A DNA stretch of 64,000 bases, taken from positions 1 to 64,000 of the forward strand of contig JAGYNO010000004.1 of the NCBI GenBank assembly GCA_018399955.1, given 5' to 3'. Made by a program: the position numbers and the translations under genes. Below the pieces are notes generated by a model. It had not been told where the DNA came from and searched no databases. It was given only the letters and a program-made list of their open reading frames with translations. The DNA is from Halanaerobium sp. GTDB lineage: Bacteria > Bacillota > Halanaerobiia > Halanaerobiales > Halanaerobiaceae. Positions 18,267 to 28,382 of the stretch are shown one piece after another. Every line of letters starts with the position of its first letter. Position 1 is the first letter of the stretch.

Positions 18267-20375
18267 CTATAAATTATATTTTTTCATTTTTCTAACCACT
18301 GTAGGCTGACTTATACCGAGAAGTTCTGCCATAGCCCTTGTTGTATCAAATTTATTCTTTGCTTTTATTAACATTTTCTTTTCAAGTTCTGCTACTGCTC
18401 TATTAATATTAAAATCTGTGCTGGAAATAATACTTTCTAAAAATGCTTTTTTCTGATCTTCTATATTTAATAAATCAGGCTCTAAATCATCAATATCTAT
18501 TACCTCATGTGGTACCATTACAACGAGCCTCTCTATCGTATTTTTTAATTCTCTTACATTACCCGGCCAATCATAATTTTTAAAAAAATTGAGAAGACTT
18601 CCAGCAATCTTTTTATTTGTACTGAATTTTTTATTACACTTATGGAGAAAATGTCTTACCATAGGTGTAATTTCCTCTTTTCTTTCCCTTAAAGAAGGTA
18701 CATGAATTGGAACAACATTAAGTCGGTAAAAAAGATCTTCTCTAAAATTACCATCTGCTACTTCTTTTTTGAGCTCTTTGTTTGTAGCTGCAATAATTCT
18801 GGTACTTATTTTTATTGGATCTGTACCACCAACTCTGTAAATTTCTCTTTCCTGAATGGCTCTTAAAAGTTTTACCTGCAGCTGAATCGGCATTTCTCCA
18901 ATTTCATCCAAAAGCAGTGTCCCATCTTCAGCAAGTTCAAAAAGTCCAGGTTTTCCCTTTTTGTTTGCACCAGTAAATGCACCTTTTTCATAACCAAAAA
19001 GCTCTGATTCAAGCAAATTTTCTGGTATTGCTCCACAGTTAACCTTAATAAAAGAACCCTTATTTTCTTTTAAATTTGTTGCTTTGTGGATTATCTTGCC
19101 AACAATCTCTTTTCCTGAGCCTGACTCACCAGTAATTAAAACAGTGGAGTTAAAATTTCCGAGCCTTATTGCTAGATCAACTATTTCTTCCATCTTTTGA
19201 CTTTCAATAATTATATCTTCAGCTTCAAACTGCTGAGCTCTTAATTTTTTAAGTTCATTATAATATCTAGCTGTCAATTTTTTTGTTTCAGCAAGTTCTT
19301 TTCTCATCATAGAGAGTTTTTTCATATCTCTTACAGTAGTAACAACTCTGACTATATTACCTTCATCATCAAATACTGGAGTTCCTGTAACCATAACTTC
19401 AACACCAGTTCTTATTTCATGTGTTATAGTGACCGCTTTTCTTTCTTTTAAAACATGTAAAGTAACAGATTCTGAATAATAACCCTCATCAACAAGTTCC
19501 TTCATGTGCTTTCCTATAACTTCTTCAGATTTAATTCCACTTATTTCTTCATAAGTACTATTTATTCGAGTTGTATAACCTTTACCATCAGTTATATATA
19601 ATCCATCTGAAATGGCTTCAATTATAGTATCAAGCTCCCTGTTAAGATTTTGACTATAATCTAATTCTTCAGAAATAGTCTCTAAATCCGATATATCTTG
19701 AAAAATTCCTACTGCTCCAATTATTTTATCATCTTTATATAGTGGATTTCTATTACTTATAACAACCTTATCACCTATTTTTAATTTTTGTGCAATTTCT
19801 TCTTTACCAGTATTCAAAATCTCAGGCAGACCTGTATGAGGTACAATATTTTCTATTGGACTACCTAAAGCTATTTCTTTATCAATTTCGATAATTTCTG
19901 AGGCTGCCTTATTGAAAATTTCAATTATACCCTCAGAATTTACTGCTACAATAGCATTTCTTGTAGATTCTAATATTTTAGTTAACTTTTCAATAATTTC
20001 CTTATTGTAATCATAAAAACCTTTAACCAAATCAGACTTTGTAAGCATCCCACAAATATTACCTTTTTCATCAACAACAGGCCACCTTCCAAATGGTTTA
20101 GAACAGGTCACATCAGGTGAATCATTTTTTTTGACAGTCACAATATCCTTTGTCATATGATTTTTAACAGGCTCTAATTGGTCAGTATCATTAAGATATG
20201 CATTAATTATATGACTTTTTGTTAGCAAACCTACCATTTTACCTTTTTTATTTATTATAGGAACACCATCAATTTGCTTTTCAAAAAAAAGCTCAGCAGC
20301 AGACTTAAGAGAATGATTTTCTTTTAAAGTCAGAACATTCTTACTCATAATATCTTTAATTTTCATCAAGCTCAT
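18267..20375 (-). CDS. Sigma-54-dependent activator with tandem CBS and PAS domains, AAA+ and Fis-type HTH
   Basis: 702 aa; CBS pair, GITGESGSGKEIVGKIIH-type Walker A (ITGESGSGKE), GAFTGA motif (ELFGYEKGAFTGANKKG), C-terminal TTRAMAELLGISQPTVVRKMKKY. Confidence 0.95.
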   Translation of the reverse strand: MSLMKIKDIMSKNVLTLKENHSLKSAAELFFEKQIDGVPIINKKGKMVGLLTKSHIINAYLNDTDQLEPVKNHMTKDIVTVKKNDSPDVTCSKPFGRWPVVDEKGNICGMLTKSDLVKGFYDYNKEIIEKLTKILESTRNAIVAVNSEGIIEIFNKAASEIIEIDKEIALGSPIENIVPHTGLPEILNTGKEEIAQKLKIGDKVVISNRNPLYKDDKIIGAVGIFQDISDLETISEELDYSQNLNRELDTIIEAISDGLYITDGKGYTTRINSTYEEISGIKSEEVIGKHMKELVDEGYYSESVTLHVLKERKAVTITHEIRTGVEVMVTGTPVFDDEGNIVRVVTTVRDMKKLSMMRKELAETKKLTARYYNELKKLRAQQFEAEDIIIESQKMEEIVDLAIRLGNFNSTVLITGESGSGKEIVGKIIHKATNLKENKGSFIKVNCGAIPENLLESELFGYEKGAFTGANKKGKPGLFELAEDGTLLLDEIGEMPIQLQVKLLRAIQEREIYRVGGTDPIKISTRIIAATNKELKKEVADGNFREDLFYRLNVVPIHVPSLRERKEEITPMVRHFLHKCNKKFSTNKKIAGSLLNFFKNYDWPGNVRELKNTIERLVVMVPHEVIDIDDLEPDLLNIEDQKKAFLESIISSTDFNINRAVAELEKKMLIKAKNKFDTTRAMAELLGISQPTVVRKMKKYNL

Positions 20376-20526
20376 CTCCTTAAAAATTAAAAAATATTAT
20401 CTAAGTACTTATATTCTTCAATTTTTGTAATATTCTGTAATATAATTTTACAGTAAATTTTCTGGTTTTGCAATAAATAATTTTATTATTATTTATTTAA
20501 TTTAAGCCCATTCTAAATAAACACAC

Positions 20527-20568
20527 AGCAAAAAAAGACCGCCAGTCCTCAGACTGCCGATCTTATTG
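20527..20568 (-). terminator. Imperfect-hairpin terminator, repeat copy 2
   Basis: 38 bp identical to 2503-2540; lies about 65 nt after the stop of the Spy/CpxP-like gene. Confidence 0.7.
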
Positions 20569-20629
20569 TAAAAATTATTATTATATTTATCTTTTTACTG
20601 GTCTTATTTAAAGTAAAAATTTAGTAAGA

Positions 20630-21259
20630 TTAGTGACAAAAACCAGGTCCATATCCACTAAAACCAGCAAAATCTTGATTAAATCTATTTCCTCTACTGC
20701 TAGATCGCATACCATAACCCTGGTCAAAATCTCTTCCTTGAAAACTACTACTGCCGCTTCTTCTGTCCATCATACCTGGACCAAACTGAGAGTCTCTATT
20801 AAAACGTCCAGATCTATCATCATCAAAACGATTTTGAAAATTTTCTTTGTTTTCTTCAATCACCTGCAGCTGTTCATCAGTTAAAATTGACTGTATTTTT
20901 TCTTGATTTGCAGTTCTCATTTCGTTCATTTCTTCTGCTAGTACTTCAATTTCATCTTTTACTCTCCCAATTTCTTCATTAGCTGCATCTTTCATATATA
21001 AATCTCTTAGTTCCCAATTTAATTCTCTAAGCTGATCTCTGAGTTCTTCTGACTCATTATAAAATTCTGCTCGGTATTCTGACATTTTATCAATTTGAGA
21101 TTCTGCAAGCTCAACCTGCCTATAATCTGTACCATAATTGTGTGCTTCATTATTGTAACTTCGACCAGATTTAGCCTGTGGTCCTTGTGCATATGTCATT
21201 CCTACAAAAGCTGTCACTACAAAAGTCATTACTAAAAATCCTGTTAATAATTTTTTCAT
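20630..21259 (-). CDS. Spy/CpxP-like periplasmic protein
   Basis: 209 aa; signal peptide, helical region ending SILTDEQLQVIEENKENFQ, Gly/Arg/Ser-rich C terminus. Confidence 0.7.
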   Translation of the reverse strand: MKKLLTGFLVMTFVVTAFVGMTYAQGPQAKSGRSYNNEAHNYGTDYRQVELAESQIDKMSEYRAEFYNESEELRDQLRELNWELRDLYMKDAANEEIGRVKDEIEVLAEEMNEMRTANQEKIQSILTDEQLQVIEENKENFQNRFDDDRSGRFNRDSQFGPGMMDRRSGSSSFQGRDFDQGYGMRSSSRGNRFNQDFAGFSGYGPGFCH

Positions 21260-21439
21260 TTTTATTTCACTCCTTAAATTTATATTTCATTTTTAACTTC
21301 TAACTAAATTATAGGAGTCAAATTTGAAGGAATTATGAATTTATAAAATTAATTTCAACTTTTTTATTATTATTCGGCATTTGCTGTTTTTTTATCTCTT
21401 TCTGCAGCACCTAAATTTCGATTCTGCCCATATTAGAGA

Positions 21440-21468
21440 TTGCAATTTTGCTAAAATATAATTATAAT
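21440..21468 (+). promoter_or_regulatory. Sigma-70-type promoter
   Basis: TTGCAA-N17-TATAAT, 40 nt upstream of the 21508 start codon. Confidence 0.5.
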
Positions 21469-21507
21469 TAAAGTATAAGTTAAGAGCTTATAGAGGAGGC
21501 TCACAAT

Positions 21508-22314
21508 ATGACCAAAAAAATTATAGTTTTAACCCTACTAACAATCTTAGTTTTTACATCTATTAGTGCAGCTGTAGATCTTGATGATTTTGATAAAAGC
21601 TTATTTATCAGAGTCTTTAAAGATGTTGATTCAGATGATTTGGATTATATGGCTAAATTAGGTCTAAACAGCAGAGATATTAGCCTTGTTTTATATTACT
21701 ACAGTAATTCTGGTAAGGAGCTGGATGAAGAAGAATTAAGAAATATTGCCCTCACGAGAGAAAGATTGAGAGACTTCCACCGGTATTTTGGTCTACCATA
21801 TATAATATTTGATGATGAGCTGATAAGATTTAGACATCCCAGACGAGACAGACATTATCCACCTTTTGATGTAAATAAATATGACAAAAAATTTGAATTT
21901 GAAGGTGGAAGCGAAAAAATTAAAGTTCGTGGACCCAACTATGAGTATAAATATAATAATAAATTTACTGGTGTTGAAGAAAAAATAGAAATCAAAAAGC
22001 AGAAATATGAATATTATTATAAAGATGATAATATGATAGAAATGCTGGATGTACATTATGCAAACAATAAATACAGCTATTATTACAAGAATCTAAATAG
22101 CAGTAGAACAATAAAAAAAGAAGGAAGAGGCAGAATAGCTGAAAGAGATCTTATCTATGAAGAGTTGAAAGAAAGATATTATGAACTAGAAGATCAAACA
22201 GAAGATAAGAAAGATCATAAAAAAGATAATGATGATAAAACCAAAGATGACGCTGATAATGACAGCAATATTAGTTTTAAAATTGAAATTAATCTAAGTA
22301 ATTTGTTTAATTAA
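21508..22314 (+). CDS. Exported hypothetical protein, charged C terminus
   Basis: 268 aa ORF; signal peptide MTKKIIVLTLLTILVFTSISAA; RBS GGAGG. Confidence 0.7.
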   Translation: MTKKIIVLTLLTILVFTSISAAVDLDDFDKSLFIRVFKDVDSDDLDYMAKLGLNSRDISLVLYYYSNSGKELDEEELRNIALTRERLRDFHRYFGLPYIIFDDELIRFRHPRRDRHYPPFDVNKYDKKFEFEGGSEKIKVRGPNYEYKYNNKFTGVEEKIEIKKQKYEYYYKDDNMIEMLDVHYANNKYSYYYKNLNSSRTIKKEGRGRIAERDLIYEELKERYYELEDQTEDKKDHKKDNDDKTKDDADNDSNISFKIEINLSNLFN

Positions 22315-22327
22315 AAAAATGCTATTT

Positions 22328-22364
22328 AAAGTAAAAAACCCAAAATTTTTGGGCTTTTTACTTT
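22328..22364. terminator. Bidirectional terminator between convergent genes
   Basis: AAAGTAAAAAACCCAAAATTTTTGGGCTTTTTACTTT. Confidence 0.75.
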
Positions 22365-23004
22365 AATTATTCTTTTGTATCTTCCCCTTGTCCCCCGCTT
22401 TAAACAAACATGCATTAGCTTCATCATAATCAATATGCATATTTAAATGATAATCTTTATTTACCCTAATAAGAACATCTTTAAAAACAACTGGCCGTTC
22501 TGTAAGTACTTCAACAGAAACAATTTCTCCATCTAAAACATCCAGTCTTTCTGCATCTTCAGGAGTCATATGAATATGCCTTTTTGCTATAATTACACCT
22601 TCATCCAGTTTTATTACATTATTGCTAGAAGCAATAAATGCTGAAGCACTATTTTTTGTATCCCCTGAAAATCTTAATGGAGCATCGATACCAAGCTTAA
22701 CAGCATCAGTTTTCGACAACTCAACTTGAGATTTGCTTCTTGCCGGTCCTAGTATAGCAGAGTTCTCAATAATTCCTTTACTTCCAATGATTTTCACTTT
22801 TTCTTCAGCTAAAAACTGACCAGGCTGAGACAATTCTCTTTTTGGAGTTAAATTATAATCTGTTCCAAAGAGTTTATCAATATCATCCTGTGAAAGGTGG
22901 ACATGTCTTCCAGAAGCTTCAATTGGAATTGTCCGTTCAGCTGTCCTCTGCTGAATATTTATAATTATTTTTTTTATAGCTTCCTTCAGTTCTGCAGTAT
23001 CCAA
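22363..23004 (-). CDS. pduL: Phosphate propanoyltransferase (BMC phosphotransacylase)
   Basis: 213 aa; IPIEASGRHVHLSQDDIDKLFG, IIAKRHIHMTPEDAE; N-terminal encapsulation-peptide-like helix. Confidence 0.95.
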   Translation of the reverse strand: MDTAELKEAIKKIIINIQQRTAERTIPIEASGRHVHLSQDDIDKLFGTDYNLTPKRELSQPGQFLAEEKVKIIGSKGIIENSAILGPARSKSQVELSKTDAVKLGIDAPLRFSGDTKNSASAFIASSNNVIKLDEGVIIAKRHIHMTPEDAERLDVLDGEIVSVEVLTERPVVFKDVLIRVNKDYHLNMHIDYDEANACLFKAGDKGKIQKNN

Positions 23005-23023
23005 TTTTCTATCACCTCTTTAA

Positions 23024-24307
23024 TTAGAAAGCAGCTGCTTTTATAACTAACTTAACAATACTGCTTACCTGATATTCTAGACTAGATTTATAAATAAAAT
23101 TTTTAAATTCTCTAATTGTTTTTATATCTTTATTTTTTAGAAAAATTTTTTCCGCAAGTTCTATAATAAAGCCCTGACCAAGAGCTCTTTTTTTCAGATC
23201 TGTTATTTCCTTAAAATCAAGGCATAAACCTTCTTCATAAATTCTCATAATAATAGTACAAGCAGTTAAAGAAATAACCTCGTAAAGATAGTCTTCAAAA
23301 TACTTTTCTAAATATAAATTAGCATATAAATTATCATAGTGGGAATATTGATAAACCAAATCAGAATAATTATTTTTATATTCATTATATATATCTTCCA
23401 AAAGATCCAGCAGATACTCTTGATATTCTTTTCTCGACGGTCTATAATCCATCCCAATTATAGAGCTGTAATTTAAGATAATATTTGCTAAAAGTCTCGC
23501 CATATCATAAGATGCTGGCCCATACATTGCATATTCACTATCAAATATTTTTACATGATTTTTGCCAACAAAAATATTTGATGTATGCAGATCTGCGTGA
23601 ACTAAACACTGTTTTTTGCTTTTAAATATCTTTCTGATTTTTTCAACTTCATTTTTCAGATCTTCGTTATTTCTGAATTCTTCAATCTTTTCTGTCAATA
23701 GTGGATTGATATTTTTATCTGAAGCTTCGAGCAGAGCACCTGAAAATAAGAGCTTATCCCATACCTCAACACCTTTGGACTTATTAAAAAAATCAGATAG
23801 TATATTAAAATCATTTTCTTCTAAAAATAATCTAGAAGTAAAAAAGTCTTTTTTTGCTAAAAACTCACCCAGCTGTTTTCCCAGATGATCAAATTTTTTG
23901 CCCCTGATTAATGCACTTCTTAAAATTTCAAAGTTATCAAGAAATTCAATCAAAAGAATATTATTTTCTTGATCAAAATAATATATTTTTGGTACATAAT
24001 CAGGACAGATTAAATCCATTAATTTTATCGAAAAATACTCAGCATATATCCTTTCTTTAGGCAGTGGTATGTGGATATTATCTTCTGCAGCTCGTCTTAC
24101 AAAGGGTAATACCTGTTTAAAAATAACTTTTTTATTATTTTTTTTATCTTCAATTAAAATCAAGTTATTAGCAAGACTGTTTACACTTAGACTTTGAGAA
24201 TGGAGATTAGAGGCAGTGATTTTGCTGTTCTCAGCAAATAAATTCGTCTTATTTTTAATATAGTTTACTGCTTCTTCTTTTTTAATCAGTTCATTTAACA
24301 GCATCAC
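23024..24307 (-). CDS. APH-fold kinase, S-methyl-5-thioribose kinase (MtnK)-like
   Basis: 427 aa; VIFKQVLPFVRRAAED, CLVHADLHTSNIFVGKNHVKIFDSEYAMYGPASYDMARLLANIILNY parallel MtnK motifs. Confidence 0.75.
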   Translation of the reverse strand: MMLLNELIKKEEAVNYIKNKTNLFAENSKITASNLHSQSLSVNSLANNLILIEDKKNNKKVIFKQVLPFVRRAAEDNIHIPLPKERIYAEYFSIKLMDLICPDYVPKIYYFDQENNILLIEFLDNFEILRSALIRGKKFDHLGKQLGEFLAKKDFFTSRLFLEENDFNILSDFFNKSKGVEVWDKLLFSGALLEASDKNINPLLTEKIEEFRNNEDLKNEVEKIRKIFKSKKQCLVHADLHTSNIFVGKNHVKIFDSEYAMYGPASYDMARLLANIILNYSSIIGMDYRPSRKEYQEYLLDLLEDIYNEYKNNYSDLVYQYSHYDNLYANLYLEKYFEDYLYEVISLTACTIIMRIYEEGLCLDFKEITDLKKRALGQGFIIELAEKIFLKNKDIKTIREFKNFIYKSSLEYQVSSIVKLVIKAAAF

Positions 24308-24330
24308 TTAACCTCCCCAATAAATACCCT

Positions 24331-24765
24331 TCATTTTTCATCTATATATTCTGAAAGTTGATGTAAACCTTCTCTTGTAACAGCACTGGTACAGAATATT
24401 TTTTCAGCACCAGACATTTCTAATGTGTCCCTAGCATATTCAAGATCTGCTTCATCTGAGTCAATTTTTGTAACTATCCCAATTACAGGTCTGGCAAATG
24501 CAGAAGCAAAAGCTGGCGGAAGATAATATTGCTCTGCAGTAGCATCAGCAACCAATCCAATTACAGCGGCATCTTGAGCTGCTGAGATTAAGGAAGTATA
24601 AAATCTCCTGTTTTCAATATACTCGCCTGGTGTATCAATAGCTTTGTTTTCATATTCTAAACTCTGGGTTCTCTTTTCAATTTCCCTATATTCTTTACCT
24701 TTTAAGGCTTCAAGTAATGTTGTTTTGCCAGCCTTGGTACCACCAATTAAAATAATTTTCTTCAT
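24331..24765 (-). CDS. pduV: EutP/PduV family small GTPase-like protein
   Basis: 144 aa; IILIGGTKAGKTTLLEALKG, AIDTPGEYIENRRFYTSL. Confidence 0.92.
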   Translation of the reverse strand: MKKIILIGGTKAGKTTLLEALKGKEYREIEKRTQSLEYENKAIDTPGEYIENRRFYTSLISAAQDAAVIGLVADATAEQYYLPPAFASAFARPVIGIVTKIDSDEADLEYARDTLEMSGAEKIFCTSAVTREGLHQLSEYIDEK

Positions 24766-24767
24766 GA

Positions 24768-25109
24768 TTATGACCTCGTTATTTTAGCAGTATCAAAACC
24801 AAGTATACTTTCAAGAGTATACAAAACATTTTTTAGAGCTGATTCTACATTAGATACTTTACCACAAATAACTAAGGAACCACTAAAGCGATCAATAAAA
24901 CCTATTTCTACATCAGCGTTTTTAGTTGCTGCATCAGCAGCAATAATTGCCGCCTCACTAGGTGTTATAGTCATAATACCTAGTGCATCACTACTTATAT
25001 TTAAACCTATTTTTTTGTAGATATCATCTGTGGGGTGTGCTATCAAGTGAACCAGGGTGACCTGTTTACCAGGTACATACTCCTGAATTACCCTTTCTTT
25101 TTTTGACAT
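24768..25109 (-). CDS. pduU: BMC shell protein, PduU/EutS type
   Basis: 113 aa; [61 protein letters not shown]. Confidence 0.93.
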   Translation of the reverse strand: MSKKERVIQEYVPGKQVTLVHLIAHPTDDIYKKIGLNISSDALGIMTITPSEAAIIAADAATKNADVEIGFIDRFSGSLVICGKVSNVESALKNVLYTLESILGFDTAKITRS

Positions 25110-25196
25110 ATTATCTCCTCCAGATCGTCCAGCAGCTAAAGACTTACCTTATCGACCACTTATTATCTTTAAACTAAAATAATTATTTTATTATTC

Positions 25197-26435
25197 TTAG
25201 CTTTTATTTTCATTAATAAGATCATTAAGTACATCTTTTATATGATTTTCAACAATTTTTTTGGCTTCTCTTGCGATAACTAACTCTTCATTGGTAGGAA
25301 TTACATAGACATCAACAGCTGAAGAATCTGAACTGATTTTTATTTCTTCTCCTCTGTTATTATTTTTAACTTCATCAATTTCAATACCCAAGTATTCAAG
25401 ATTTTCTAATATTTGAGATCTGACCTCTACTGCATTTTCTCCAATACCTGCAGTAAAAATCAAAAGATCAACTCCACCCATTAAAGCTATATAAGCACCA
25501 ATATATTTTTTTACCCTTCTGCAAAAAATATTAACAGCAAGTTCTGCACGTTTGTTTCCTTTTTCTGCTGCTTCAGCTAATTCTCTAAAATCATTGCTTA
25601 CACCAGAAATACCAAGTACTCCACTTGCTTTATTTAAAGCTTGATCTACTTCTTCAATTGTCATATCTCTTTCTTTCATTATATAAGGAATTATGCCTGG
25701 ATCCAAATCTCCCGGCCGTGTCCCCATAACTAGCCCTTCTAAAGGTGTAAGCCCCATACTTGTATCAACAACTCTACCCTGATCTATGGCCGCCATACTG
25801 GCACCATTACCTAAATGACAGGTAATAATTTTTAATTTATCATAATCTTTATTTAAAATCACAGCTCCCCTCTCAGAAACATATTTATGAGAAGTACCGT
25901 GAAAACCATAGCGGCGAACCCCATTTTCTTCATACCATTCATACGGCAGAGCATAGAGGAATGATTCTGCCGACATTGATTGATGAAAAGCTGTATCAAA
26001 GACTCCAACATCAGGCGTTTTAGGCATCAATTTTTTACTGACTTCAATACCAATTATATTTGCAGGATTATGAAGTGGGGCAAGCTTAATATTTTCTCGG
26101 AGAGCATCTATTACAGCTTTTGTTATTAATACTGAACCTGAAAATTTTTCTCCTGCATGCACAACTCTATGCCCGACAACATTTATCTTATCCATGTTTT
26201 CAATAACTCCATGTTCTCGGCTCTGGAGAATATCTAAGACCATCTCAATTGCTTGATTATGGTCTTTAATATTTTCTTCAATCACAACTTCATCACCATC
26301 AGTATTATGTTTTAAAAATGAAATTTCTTCACCTATCTTTTCAACAAGTCCCTGGGCAGCGACTTTTTCATCTTCCATATTTATCAACTGGTACTTCAAA
26401 GAAGAACTTCCACAGTTTAAAACGAATACATTCAT
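25197..26435 (-). CDS. ackA: Acetate/propionate kinase
   Basis: 412 aa; VLNCGSSSLKYQLI, GVFDTAFHQSM, CHLGNGASMAAI. Confidence 0.95.
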   Translation of the reverse strand: MNVFVLNCGSSSLKYQLINMEDEKVAAQGLVEKIGEEISFLKHNTDGDEVVIEENIKDHNQAIEMVLDILQSREHGVIENMDKINVVGHRVVHAGEKFSGSVLITKAVIDALRENIKLAPLHNPANIIGIEVSKKLMPKTPDVGVFDTAFHQSMSAESFLYALPYEWYEENGVRRYGFHGTSHKYVSERGAVILNKDYDKLKIITCHLGNGASMAAIDQGRVVDTSMGLTPLEGLVMGTRPGDLDPGIIPYIMKERDMTIEEVDQALNKASGVLGISGVSNDFRELAEAAEKGNKRAELAVNIFCRRVKKYIGAYIALMGGVDLLIFTAGIGENAVEVRSQILENLEYLGIEIDEVKNNNRGEEIKISSDSSAVDVYVIPTNEELVIAREAKKIVENHIKDVLNDLINENKS

Positions 26436-26449
26436 AAGATCTTTCCCTT

Positions 26450-26998
26450 CTATAATAATGTTTTAAATACATCTTTATCTGGTGAAGAAATAAATACTTT
26501 ATTATACAGCATTCCATTGCCTTTTGTTACAGCTTCACCTGCGTTTAAAGCCTGCTGTACTGAACTAACATCTCCTGTAAAAGTAACATATGCTTTGCCT
26601 CCAAGGCCTGTACCAAGTCTAACCTGGATCAGTTTTACATTAGAAGCCTTTGCAGCAGCATCTGCACCGATAATTGCACTAGGCATAGAAAAATATTCTA
26701 GTACACCAACAGCATTTACATCTTCTATTTCGGTTGTTCCATTAATAGCACTGATTAGATCATTATGAATTCTAGAAACTATCATATCATCTACCAAAAA
26801 TGGCCCTGAAGCTTCTTTACCTGAAGAAATTGATGATTTAACAGCACTAACATCACCAGAAATCAAGATTGTGTATTTACCAGGACAGTTTGGCTGGGCC
26901 AGAATCACATCAACATCTGCAGCTTTTTTCATAACATCTGCCACTTTAATCCCCTGGCTTATGGAATTAAATTCAAGCATGCCAATTGTTCTTATCAT
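26450..26998 (-). CDS. pduT: BMC shell protein, PduT type (tandem BMC domain)
   Basis: 182 aa; tandem BMC domains, followed upstream by pduS. Confidence 0.92.
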   Translation of the reverse strand: MIRTIGMLEFNSISQGIKVADVMKKAADVDVILAQPNCPGKYTILISGDVSAVKSSISSGKEASGPFLVDDMIVSRIHNDLISAINGTTEIEDVNAVGVLEYFSMPSAIIGADAAAKASNVKLIQVRLGTGLGGKAYVTFTGDVSSVQQALNAGEAVTKGNGMLYNKVFISSPDKDVFKTLL

Positions 26999-28335
26999 AA
27001 TACCACCTCTGCACTTCTTATAATAACTTTAGTGTTATCTGCTTTCTTTACTGTACCACTTATGCTGGCATGAATGTTAACACTTAAAGCATTTTCTTTT
27101 GCTCTGCCAATTAAGTCTCCTCTTTTAATTTTTTGTCCTTCGCTTACAGCTAATTCAGCAGGAGCCCCGATATGCTGACTTAAAGGAATTATAACCTCAT
27201 TAACTTCTAATTCAACAGAATTATAAAGTTCTTGATGATTGTATTTGCTTAAGTCCAGTCTTGCTATCTGCCTATCTGTTGGTATTTTCCTGTATTCACG
27301 CATCGGATGCGGCTCATACTCAGTTTTGCTGCTTTCATATTTTTCATCAATCTTTTCAATATAATATTCATTAACCAATCTTGGAGATAAAGCCATTGGA
27401 CAAGCATATAACTCACATATTCCACATAAACAGCAGAGCTGTGCTGATTCAAAAATCTCAGCTGAATCTACCTCTTCATAGGCTAAGGCTCTCATAATCC
27501 TATGCGGCTCTAGACCATGACCATTTAAATAACGTGGACAGTATTCTGTACAGAGAGTACACTGTATACAGGCAGCTTTGGCTTTATTTTTTATATGCTC
27601 CATACTCTGCTGGTTTCTCTCAATAACAAATTGATCTTTTGGCAGGATAATTATTGATCCATCTGTTTTTGTAATTACAGCATTATCAATATCTTCATCT
27701 TCAACTAAATTATCTCCCATCATAGGACCTCCGAGAATTACTGCAAATTCATTAAGAGTACTGCCACCTGCAGCATTAATACATTCACGGACAGGTGTAC
27801 CTATTGGAACTTTTACAATCCTTGGCTCATTAACTTCTGCCAAAACAGAGACATATTTATCTATTACAGGCTTATCCTGATCTGCTCGATAACTATTGTA
27901 AATAGTCCCAATATTGGTGACTACACAGCCAACCTCCAATGGAATTCCCATTTCAGGTACTACTCTTCCGGTAATATCTAAAACCATTGTATGTTCATCA
28001 CCTGCAGGATAAAAACTATCCATTAAGAAAAATTCTATATTATAGCCTTTATCCTCTACAACTCTTTTTAAACAGGCATATTCATTTTCATATTTTCTTT
28101 TCAGAGCAAAGACTGTCTTGTCGACCCCAATGCTCTCTGCTACCATTTTTACACCCTCTACTATTTCTGCTGGAAAATGACTCATCAGAAATTTATCAGA
28201 GCGCAGTAATGGCTCACACTCAGCTCCATTTATTATTAAATATTCAGCTTCACAGTTATATTTAACGTGAGAGGGAAAACCGGCACCGCCGGCTCCAACC
28301 ACTCCCGCTGCTGCTATTTTATCAATAAGGCTCAT
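26995..28335 (-). CDS. pduS: BMC RnfC-like cobalamin reductase
   Basis: 446 aa; GVVGAGGAGFPSHVKY, CIQCTLCTEYCP and CCLCGICELYACP Fe-S motifs. Confidence 0.93.
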   Translation of the reverse strand: MSLIDKIAAAGVVGAGGAGFPSHVKYNCEAEYLIINGAECEPLLRSDKFLMSHFPAEIVEGVKMVAESIGVDKTVFALKRKYENEYACLKRVVEDKGYNIEFFLMDSFYPAGDEHTMVLDITGRVVPEMGIPLEVGCVVTNIGTIYNSYRADQDKPVIDKYVSVLAEVNEPRIVKVPIGTPVRECINAAGGSTLNEFAVILGGPMMGDNLVEDEDIDNAVITKTDGSIIILPKDQFVIERNQQSMEHIKNKAKAACIQCTLCTEYCPRYLNGHGLEPHRIMRALAYEEVDSAEIFESAQLCCLCGICELYACPMALSPRLVNEYYIEKIDEKYESSKTEYEPHPMREYRKIPTDRQIARLDLSKYNHQELYNSVELEVNEVIIPLSQHIGAPAELAVSEGQKIKRGDLIGRAKENALSVNIHASISGTVKKADNTKVIIRSAEVVL

Positions 28336-28382
28336 ATTACAACCCCTCTCAATACCTTAATCAAAGATCGTTCAACTCCTAT

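Noticed and set aside
27264-27452. 62-aa minus strand ORF
   Set aside because: Alternative frame within pduS.
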